Origin: Pectobacterium fontis
GTDB lineage: Bacteria > Pseudomonadota > Gammaproteobacteria > Enterobacterales > Enterobacteriaceae
Assembly: GCF_000803215.1 (NCBI RefSeq)
Contig: NZ_JSXC01000014.1
Location: forward strand, 1-64,000
Direction of reading: 5' to 3'
DNA length: 64,000 bases
Shown here piece after piece: positions 57,895 through 64,000 of the stretch. Within the stretch, counting starts at the first letter, position 1, and each line of letters opens with the position of its first letter. The position numbers and the translations under genes were made by a program. The notes under the pieces were generated by a model that was given only the letters and a program-made list of their open reading frames with translations, was not told the origin of the DNA and searched no databases.

Positions 57895-59217
57895 GTGCTA
57901 GAACGTTTATCTTGGAAAAGGCTGGCATTGGAGCTGGCTTTTTTTTGTTTGCCCGCGTTGTTGTTGGGGCTGATTTTTGGCTATCTGCCCTGGTTTCTGC
58001 TGGTCGCTGTATTGAGCCTGCTTTGCTGGAATTTTTATAACCAGCTCAAACTCTCTTATTGGCTGTGGGTTGACCGCAGTATGACGCCACCGCCTGGCCG
58101 CTGGAGCTGGGAACCACTGTTCTACGGGCTTTATCAGATGCAGTTGCGCAACCGACGCCGACGTCGGGAACTGGCGCTCCTGATCAAACGGTTTCGCAGC
58201 GGGGCTGAATCTTTACCCGATGCCGTGGTGATCACCACCGAAGAAGGCACGATCTTCTGGTGTAATCATCTGGCGCAGCACCTGTTAAATTTCCGCTGGC
58301 CGGAAGATAACGGTCAGAATATCCTCAACTTATTACGTTATCCCGAATTCACCAATTACATGAAAGGGCAGGACTTTAGCCGTCCTCTCACCTTGCAGTT
58401 GAATAATGCTCACCATGTTGAATTCCGCGTGATGCCCTATTCTGAAGGCCAACTCCTGATGGTGGTGCGTGATATTACGCAAATGCACCAGCTCGAAGGC
58501 GCAAGACGTAACTTTTTTGCCAATGTGAGCCATGAACTGCGTACCCCGCTGACGGTGTTGCAGGGCTATCTGGAAATGATGCAGGAAGAAACGCTGGATG
58601 CGGCGCTACGAGGGAAGGCGTTGAATACCATGCAGGAGCAGACTCGACGTATGGATGGGCTGGTGAAACAACTGCTGACGTTGTCCCGCATTGAGGCCGC
58701 GACGGCGATCGATCTGAATGAAAAAGTCGATATTCCACTGATGTTGCGCGTATTGCAGCGCGAAGCGCAGACCCTGAGTCAGGGGCGTCATGAGATTGTC
58801 TTTCGTGTGAACGAGAACCTCCGCGTGTTTGGTAATGAAGAACAGCTACGTAGTGCGGTATCCAATCTGGTGTATAACGCCGTCAACCATACGCCAGCGG
58901 GAACGCGTATCGAAGTCTGCTGGCAGACTATCCCACAGGGGGCGCAATTTCAGGTCAGCGATAACGGGCCGGGAATTGCCGCTGAGCATCTGCCGCGCCT
59001 GACCGAGCGTTTTTATCGCGTGGATAAGGCGCGTTCACGGCAGACGGGCGGCAGCGGGTTGGGGCTGGCGATTGTTAAGCATGCGCTCAGCCATCATGAT
59101 GCCCGTCTGGAGATCATGAGTGAAGATGGCGCGGGGTCGCGTTTTGTCTTTACGTTGCCGAATCGGTTGATTGTTCCTACCTCTCTGACTGAAAATACGG
59201 TGAAACCTTCAGCCTGA
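57895..59217 (+). CDS. phoR: Phosphate regulon sensor kinase PhoR
   Basis: This 440-residue histidine kinase has two N-terminal membrane helices (about 12-48) without a large periplasmic loop, then a charged region and a PAS domain (about 95-195). The H-box [10 protein letters not shown] carries phospho-acceptor H213. The ATPase domain has the N box [17 protein letters not shown] and GGSGLGLAI. The start is GTG 57895 with a GGAGAAA site. It lies 27 bases after phoB and is followed 15 bases later by a PstS-like gene. Confidence 0.97.
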   Translation: MLERLSWKRLALELAFFCLPALLLGLIFGYLPWFLLVAVLSLLCWNFYNQLKLSYWLWVDRSMTPPPGRWSWEPLFYGLYQMQLRNRRRRRELALLIKRFRSGAESLPDAVVITTEEGTIFWCNHLAQHLLNFRWPEDNGQNILNLLRYPEFTNYMKGQDFSRPLTLQLNNAHHVEFRVMPYSEGQLLMVVRDITQMHQLEGARRNFFANVSHELRTPLTVLQGYLEMMQEETLDAALRGKALNTMQEQTRRMDGLVKQLLTLSRIEAATAIDLNEKVDIPLMLRVLQREAQTLSQGRHEIVFRVNENLRVFGNEEQLRSAVSNLVYNAVNHTPAGTRIEVCWQTIPQGAQFQVSDNGPGIAAEHLPRLTERFYRVDKARSRQTGGSGLGLAIVKHALSHHDARLEIMSEDGAGSRFVFTLPNRLIVPTSLTENTVKPSA

Positions 59218-59232
59218 TGGAAAACGCTATCC

Positions 59233-60171
59233 ATGACATCCGCCATTCGTATCGCGGGCGCTTTTTTACTGCTGTTTAGCGCGAGTTGCTTTGCGCAACC
59301 TCGTCAGATGCTGGCGGGTAACCTCTCCAGTGCTGGCTCTGATACGCTGGCTAATCTGATGGCCTTTTGGGCAGCGGATTTCAGCCAGCATTATCCCAAC
59401 GTAAATTTACAAATTCAGGCTGCCGGATCGTCCTCTGCCCCGACGTCTCTGGCGTCGGGGGCCGCGCAGCTTGGGCCGATGAGCAGGGCGATGAAGGCCA
59501 GTGAAATTGAGGCATTTGTCCAGCATTATGGCTATCCGCCGTTGGCCGTGCCGGTGGCGATGGATGCGCTGGTTGTGTTGGTCAATCAGGATAATCCGCT
59601 GCCTGGGCTGAATGTGTCGCAGTTGGACGCCATCTTTTCGATTACGCAGCGCTGTAGCCATCACCTGCCGATAAAACAGTGGGGCGATCTCGGTCTGCAC
59701 GGCAGTTGGGAAACGCGCACGCTATTGCGCTATGGGCGAAACTCTGCGTCGGGAACTTATGGGTTCTTCAAACAAAAAGCGCTGTGTCGTGGCGACTTCC
59801 TTCCCCAAGTCAATGAGCTACCGGGGTCTGCCTCTGTCGTGCAGGCGGTCGCCGCATCAACCGATGCCATCGGCTATGCCAGCGTAGGCTTTCGCACCAG
59901 CGGCGTGAGAATGCTGCCGTTAGCCGCACAAGGCACCGACTACATTTACCCCTCGACTGAAAACATCCGCAGCGGTTTATACCCTTATACCCGTTATCTC
60001 TACATCTACGTGAATAAAGCGCCTGGCCAACCGCTGGAAGCGCTGACAGCGGCATTTTTGGCGCGCGTGCTGTCTGAAACGGGGCAGTCGCTGGTGAATC
60101 AGGATGGCTATTTGCCGCTACCGGAAGAAACGCGCCGTCAGGCGCGTCAACTGATTGGCCTGTCGAAATAA
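59233..60171 (+). CDS. PstS-like periplasmic phosphate-binding protein
   Basis: This 312-residue protein has a signal peptide (cleaved after ASCFA). Its fold pattern is that of the phosphate-binding family: LSSAGSDTLANLM at the N-terminus, AAGSSSAPTSLASGAAQLGPMSRAM, and NSASGTYGFFKQKALC for the anion site. It is not the usual enterobacterial PstS of the pstSCAB operon, being more like the SphX/PstS-like group. It follows phoR by 15 bases and is surely co-transcribed with phoBR, so it should rise with phosphate limitation. No pstC, pstA or pstB is near. It may supply the Pst permease encoded elsewhere or assist PhoR sensing (inference). Confidence 0.85.
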   Translation: MTSAIRIAGAFLLLFSASCFAQPRQMLAGNLSSAGSDTLANLMAFWAADFSQHYPNVNLQIQAAGSSSAPTSLASGAAQLGPMSRAMKASEIEAFVQHYGYPPLAVPVAMDALVVLVNQDNPLPGLNVSQLDAIFSITQRCSHHLPIKQWGDLGLHGSWETRTLLRYGRNSASGTYGFFKQKALCRGDFLPQVNELPGSASVVQAVAASTDAIGYASVGFRTSGVRMLPLAAQGTDYIYPSTENIRSGLYPYTRYLYIYVNKAPGQPLEALTAAFLARVLSETGQSLVNQDGYLPLPEETRRQARQLIGLSK

Positions 60172-60287
60172 TTTATTTTCGTATCAATATGTTGTGATAT
60201 TTTTACCTTGCATGAATTTTCCTCATGTGATGTGAAAAATCTTCCATTGCTCTGCGCTTATCTACGTGACAGGATAGGCCTTAATTT

Positions 60288-60303
60288 AGACGTCCAGATG
60301 GCT
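60288..60303 (+). promoter_or_regulatory. Tandem met boxes (MetJ operator)
   Basis: AGACGTCC (60288-60295) is followed directly by AGATGGCT (60296-60303). Compared with the 8-base met box AGACGTCT they match at 7 and 6 positions and have the required head-to-tail phasing. They lie 110 bases before the MetE-like start. This predicts repression by MetJ with S-adenosylmethionine. Confidence 0.65.
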
Positions 60304-60413
60304 AAATAAAATTAAGTGCAACTATCTCTCTGGGCAAATATTTCATATTGAAACTATCTGTCAGCATACTGTTTTCCTGAAGACGAGTGCTGGCAACCTG
60401 TCAGGAGCGACAC

Positions 60414-61520
60414 ATGGCGAACAGATTACCCCCTTTCCGTGCTGATACCGTCGGCAGTTTCTTGCGTCCGGCAGCGATTAAACAGGCACGCCTTCAGCAT
60501 CAGGCTGGCGAGATTGATGATGCCACGCTGCGCAATATTGAAGATCGTGAGATTCTGCGCGTGGTAGAAAAGCAGCGCGAAGCGGGCTTGCAGGTTGTGA
60601 CGGATGGTGAGCTGCGTCGTGCCTGGTGGCACTTCGACTTCTTTGCCGATCTGCATGGCGTGGAGCGCTACGAAGCTGAGCACGGAATTCAATTCAACGG
60701 TATCCAGACGAAATCTCATGCGATTCGCGTCGTGGATAAAGTCAGTTTTAATCCGCAGCACCCGATGCTCGATCATTTTCGTTACCTGAACAGCATTTCT
60801 GGCGATGCGGTCGCGAAAATGACGATCCCCAGCCCTAGCGTGATGCATTTTCGCGGTGGGCGGAAAGCGATTGATGCGACGGTTTATCCCGATCTGGCTG
60901 ACTATTTCGACGATCTGGCGAAAACCTGGCGGGATGCGATCCACGCATTTTATGATGCTGGCTGCCGTTTCCTACAACTGGATGACACCGTGTGGGCCTA
61001 CCTGTGCTCTGACGATCAAAAGCGCCAGATCCGTGAACGTGGTGAAGATCCCGCGCAACTGGCACGGACGTATGCTGATGTGCTGAATAACGCACTGGCT
61101 GATAAACCGGCCGATCTGGTTATCGGTTTACACGTTTGTCGCGGTAATTTTCGTTCGACCTGGATTTCTGAAGGTGGGTACGAGCCTGTTGCAGAAATTC
61201 TGTTCGGTGAAGTGAATGTCGATGCCTTCTTCCTGGAATACGATACCGAACGAGCAGGGGGATTTGAGCCGCTGCGTTTTGTGAAGCCGGGCCATCAGCA
61301 GGTGGTGCTGGGACTGATCACCACCAAGAACGGTGAACTGGAAAAAGCAGACGTGGTGCAGGCGCGTATCGCGGAAGCGGCAAAATATGTCGATATCAGC
61401 CAGATTTGCCTTAGCCCACAGTGTGGGTTTGCGTCGACGGAAGAGGGCAACAGTCTGACGGAAGCGCAGCAGTGGAATAAGCTGAAACTGGTGGTGGATA
61501 TCGCCAATCGCGTGTGGTGA
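60414..61520 (+). CDS. MetE-like cobalamin-independent methionine synthase-family protein
   Basis: This 368-residue protein corresponds to the C-terminal catalytic half of MetE (YxjG/YxjH or MetE-II type). The zinc ligands are visible: histidine and cysteine in GLHVCRGN, glutamate in FFLEYDTERAG and cysteine in LSPQCGF. The N-terminal half of full MetE is absent, so the methyl donor may differ from methyltetrahydropteroyl-triglutamate. It should methylate homocysteine or a similar thiol. ATG 60414 has AGGAG 6 bases before it. Upstream met boxes place it in the methionine regulon. Confidence 0.88.
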   Translation: MANRLPPFRADTVGSFLRPAAIKQARLQHQAGEIDDATLRNIEDREILRVVEKQREAGLQVVTDGELRRAWWHFDFFADLHGVERYEAEHGIQFNGIQTKSHAIRVVDKVSFNPQHPMLDHFRYLNSISGDAVAKMTIPSPSVMHFRGGRKAIDATVYPDLADYFDDLAKTWRDAIHAFYDAGCRFLQLDDTVWAYLCSDDQKRQIRERGEDPAQLARTYADVLNNALADKPADLVIGLHVCRGNFRSTWISEGGYEPVAEILFGEVNVDAFFLEYDTERAGGFEPLRFVKPGHQQVVLGLITTKNGELEKADVVQARIAEAAKYVDISQICLSPQCGFASTEEGNSLTEAQQWNKLKLVVDIANRVW

Positions 61521-61560
61521 TACCGAATAAGTAACCTTATTTCTGCAATGGAAATACAGA

Positions 61561-61588
61561 GGCTGGATCATAGGATCCGGCCTTTTTT
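61561..61588 (+). terminator. Terminator after the MetE-like gene
   Basis: GGCTGGATC (61561-61569) pairs, with one wobble, with GATCCGGCC (61574-61582), followed by six T. Confidence 0.85.
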
Positions 61589-61648
61589 GTGGCTGCGATC
61601 CTGTCCTCTTCCCGCGATGTTTTGTGAAATATGTTTTTTTTATGATGG

Positions 61649-61673
61649 AATGGCGCATTTTGTGCCATTTTTT
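61649..61673 (+). terminator. Second terminator-like hairpin without an assigned gene
   Basis: AATGGCGCA (61649-61657) pairs with TGTGCCATT (61661-61669) over a three-base loop with one wobble pair, then TTTTG. It lies about 60 bases beyond the first terminator, so it may end a short RNA or act as back-up. Confidence 0.45.
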
Positions 61674-61871
61674 GTTAGTTTTATTGCAATGAAATATCGA
61701 TAAATGCGCAAATCATGTGTTATGCAAATCATGATAAACCAATTTATATTCTTATTTTTTTACATTATTAGGCTTAATACTCTGGTTTTTTGATCGGTAC
61801 TTGTCTTTTTACGCTATAAACGTTTTACTTAGCACCCAATATGGCTGTGCAAAAAATAACTCCTCTATACT

Positions 61872-61940
61872 CGCCATACTTCACGTTACATGTGCGTTGG
61901 CAGGTTTGTCTGTCACCCGAATCACTAACGTGAGGTGGCG
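61872..61940. repeat. Degenerate ERIC/IRU-type repeat with inverted ends
   Basis: CGCCATACTTCACGTTA (61872-61888) is the near inverse of TAACGTGAGGTGGCG (61926-61940). The inner part shares ATGTGCGTTGGCA and ACCCGAAT with the repeat at 50911-51003. About 69 bases remain of an element normally near 127. Confidence 0.6.
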
Positions 61941-61999
61941 ATAAGATAAATAGTACAGCTTCCTTTTTATCGATTTGATACAGGCAACACGACATCACT

Positions 62000-63319
62000 A
62001 TGAGTCATCGTTTAACTTCCAAAGATATTGTGGCATTAGGTTTTATGACCTTTGCTTTATTCGTGGGGGCCGGAAATATTATTTTCCCGCCGATGGTCGG
62101 ATTGCAGGCCGGAGAGCATGTTTGGACAGCCGCAGTCGGCTTTTTGCTGACGGCAGTAGGTCTACCGGTGCTGACTGTGATCGCGCTTGCCCGGGTTGGC
62201 GGTGGTGTCGATGCGTTGAGTTCGCCGATTGGTAAAAAGGCTGGTGTGGTTCTGGCGACCGTGTGCTATCTGGCCGTTGGGCCATTGTTTGCGACACCTC
62301 GCACCGCAACCGTGTCGTTTGAAGTCGGTCTGGCACCGTTGGTCGGCAGCGGAGCTTCTCCTTTACTGGTTTATAGCCTGATCTACTTTGCTATTGTTAT
62401 CGCGATTTCCCTGTATCCAGGAAAATTGTTGGATACGGTCGGCCATGTGCTGGCGCCGTTGAAGATTATTGCTCTGGCGGTACTGGGTATTGCGGCAGTG
62501 CTGTGGCCTGCGGGTACGCCTATACCTGCGACAGAAGTATATGAACATCTACCGTTTTCTAATGGCTTCATCAACGGCTATCTGACGATGGATACCCTGG
62601 GTGCGATGGTTTTTGGTATCGTGATTGTCAATGCCGCGCGTTCACGCGGGGTATCAAGCCCTGAACTGCTGACCCGTTATACCATATGGGCTGGGTTAAT
62701 TGCGGGTATCGGTCTAACTCTAGTCTATCTGAGCCTGTTCCAACTCGGATCTGTCAGTGGTGAACTGGTGCCGCAGGCGCAAAACGGCGCAGAGATTCTC
62801 CATGCCTATGTACAACATACGTTCGGTAACATGGGAAGCAGCTTCCTGGCGTTGTTAATCTTTATCGCCTGTCTGGTGACGGCGGTGGGGTTAACCTGTG
62901 CGTGTGCTGAATTCTTTGCGCAATACCTGCCGTTGTCTTACCGCACGCTGGTGTTTGTGTTGGGGATATTCTCGATGGTGGTGTCTAATCTGGGGCTGAG
63001 CCATCTGATTCAACTTTCCATTCCCGTACTGACGGCGATTTACCCCCCGTGTATCATTCTGGTTTTGCTGAGTTTTACGCTGCGTTGGTGGAATAGTGTT
63101 TCACGTATTGTGGCGCCCGTCATGTTAGTCAGTCTGTTATTTGGCATGATTGATGGTATAAAATCGTCGGCTTTCAAAGCGTTGTTGCCAGAGTGGAGCC
63201 TCAACCTGCCGTTGAGTGAGCAAGGCTTGGCCTGGCTACCGCCGTCACTGCTGATTTTACTGGTTGCAGTGATTTATGACAGACTTTGTGGTCGTCAGGA
63301 AGTGACGGTACATCAATAA
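62000..63319 (+). CDS. brnQ: Branched-chain amino acid transporter BrnQ
   Basis: This 439-residue protein has about twelve membrane helices and the LIVCS-family N-terminus ([25 protein letters not shown]). Also present are [17 protein letters not shown] and [23 protein letters not shown]. It imports leucine, isoleucine and valine with sodium or protons. Its place between phoR and proY matches E. coli, apart from the two inserted genes. A terminator follows. Confidence 0.96.
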   Translation: MSHRLTSKDIVALGFMTFALFVGAGNIIFPPMVGLQAGEHVWTAAVGFLLTAVGLPVLTVIALARVGGGVDALSSPIGKKAGVVLATVCYLAVGPLFATPRTATVSFEVGLAPLVGSGASPLLVYSLIYFAIVIAISLYPGKLLDTVGHVLAPLKIIALAVLGIAAVLWPAGTPIPATEVYEHLPFSNGFINGYLTMDTLGAMVFGIVIVNAARSRGVSSPELLTRYTIWAGLIAGIGLTLVYLSLFQLGSVSGELVPQAQNGAEILHAYVQHTFGNMGSSFLALLIFIACLVTAVGLTCACAEFFAQYLPLSYRTLVFVLGIFSMVVSNLGLSHLIQLSIPVLTAIYPPCIILVLLSFTLRWWNSVSRIVAPVMLVSLLFGMIDGIKSSAFKALLPEWSLNLPLSEQGLAWLPPSLLILLVAVIYDRLCGRQEVTVHQ

Positions 63320-63390
63320 TATCGTTAACGCCTGATAGCGCTGGCGCAGTATGAATATCGTACGGCTTCGGCACCGTGTTGGGTCTCTGT

Positions 63391-63422
63391 ACCACAGGTA
63401 TTTGCCTGTGGTTTTTCTTTTT
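63391..63422 (+). terminator. Terminator after brnQ
   Basis: ACCACAGG (63391-63398) pairs with CCTGTGGT (63405-63412), followed by TTTTCTTTTT. Confidence 0.88.
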
Positions 63423-63460
63423 GTAATGTTTTTCTTTCTATAAGACAGGGTTGCTTATCA

Positions 63461-64000
63461 ATGGAACAACCATCCTCCAAGCTCAAGCGTGGGTTAAGCA
63501 CGCGGCATATTCGCTTTATCGCCCTCGGCTCGGCGATCGGAACCGGTCTTTTTTATGGTTCTGCGAGCGCGATCCAAATGGCCGGCCCCAGTGTGTTATT
63601 GGCTTATCTGATCGGCGGAGTCGTCGCGTATATCATCATGCGTGCACTGGGCGAAATGTCGGTACACAATCCGCAATCCAGTTCGTTTTCCCGCTATGCA
63701 CAGGACTATCTTGGGCCATTGGCGGGGTACATAACTGGTTGGACCTACTGCTTTGAGATGCTGATTGTCGCGATTGCCGATGTGACCGCGTTTGGCATCT
63801 ATATGGGCGTCTGGTTCCCTGCCGTGCCACACTGGGTGTGGGTTTTGAGTGTGGTACTCATCATTGGTGCCATTAACCTGATGAATGTGAAAGCCTTCGG
63901 TGAACTGGAGTTCTGGCTCTCCTTCTTCAAGGTTGCCACCATTATCATCATGATTGTTGCCGGGGTTGGCATCATCGTTTGGGGAATTGGCAACGGCGGC
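63461..64000 (+). CDS. proY: Proline-specific permease ProY, cut by window end
   Basis: The frame from ATG 63461 is open to the end of the window (180 codons, no stop). It begins [20 protein letters not shown] and continues with the amino acid-polyamine (APC) signature [21 protein letters not shown] and then [11 protein letters not shown]. At least five membrane helices are included. Position after brnQ is as in E. coli, which supports proY over other APC permeases. The C-terminal part lies beyond the window. Confidence 0.9.
   Translation, partial: MEQPSSKLKRGLSTRHIRFIALGSAIGTGLFYGSASAIQMAGPSVLLAYLIGGVVAYIIMRALGEMSVHNPQSSSFSRYAQDYLGPLAGYITGWTYCFEMLIVAIADVTAFGIYMGVWFPAVPHWVWVLSVVLIIGAINLMNVKAFGELEFWLSFFKVATIIIMIVAGVGIIVWGIGNGG

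Larger units (their letters stand above)
61521..61999. other. Intergenic region between the MetE-like gene and brnQ
   Basis: No gene is seen. It holds the terminator of the MetE-like gene, a second terminator-like hairpin (61649-61673), about 190 bases of A+T-rich sequence and a degenerate ERIC-type repeat, then the brnQ leader. The brnQ ribosome site is weak. Confidence 0.5.

Overview
The window looks like a chromosomal segment of a soft-rot plant pathogen, most likely Pectobacterium (formerly Erwinia carotovora). The reasons are a secreted family-3 pectate lyase with an N-terminal FnIII domain, a periplasmic L-asparaginase of the Erwinia type, and a right-hand part whose gene order follows the enterobacterial aroL-ppnP-rdgC-mak-sbcC-sbcD-phoB-phoR-brnQ-proY backbone. 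No rRNA, tRNA, CRISPR array, insertion sequence or prophage was seen.

Layout. (1) 1-7.5 kb: a type VI secretion (T6SS) cargo island. It holds the tail of hcp, vgrG, a DUF4123 adaptor, an unknown gene, a predicted PD-(D/E)XK nuclease effector, a probable immunity gene, an unknown membrane protein and a PAAR tip protein. (2) 7.6-15.2 kb: a MarT/FidL-like pair (membrane-bound winged-helix regulator plus partner) divergent from a five-gene chaperone-usher fimbrial operon in the P-fimbria order (major subunit, usher, chaperone, adhesin-like, minor). (3) 15.2-19.8 kb: a sugar-acid module with a GntR/FCD regulator, an MFS transporter and an SDR dehydrogenase facing a mannonate-dehydratase-family enzyme. 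Twin candidate operators and CRP-like sites lie in the shared intergenic region. (4) 20-24.3 kb: yjdM, mltB, a lipoprotein alpha/beta hydrolase and the pectate lyase. (5) 24.7-44.2 kb: a type I secretion operon with a 4863-residue multi-repeat adhesin followed by its TolC, ABC and HlyD components. (6) 45-64 kb: ansB, then the conserved backbone. Relative to E. coli the backbone gains a chemoreceptor, a PstS-like protein behind phoR and a MetE-like methyltransferase.

How the parts fit. The left 45 kb is mostly surface and secretion equipment: interbacterial competition (T6SS), attachment (fimbriae, giant adhesin), plant-polymer degradation (pectate lyase) and use of sugar acids. The right 19 kb is housekeeping: DNA repair, phosphate sensing, shikimate and nucleoside metabolism, and amino-acid uptake. 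Regulatory elements that can be read directly include a Pho box at phoB, a sigma-28 type promoter at the chemoreceptor, tandem met boxes upstream of the MetE-like gene and a CRP-like site upstream of ansB.

Most noteworthy: the effector/immunity pair with its composition break; the adhesin's 44 Ig-like repeats, of which repeats 4-23 form five copies of a four-repeat super-unit of about 1.2 kb; the twin 16-bp operators of the sugar-acid module; and the met boxes that tie a MetE-like enzyme of uncertain substrate to methionine control. All functions are inferred from sequence reading alone; no database search was run.
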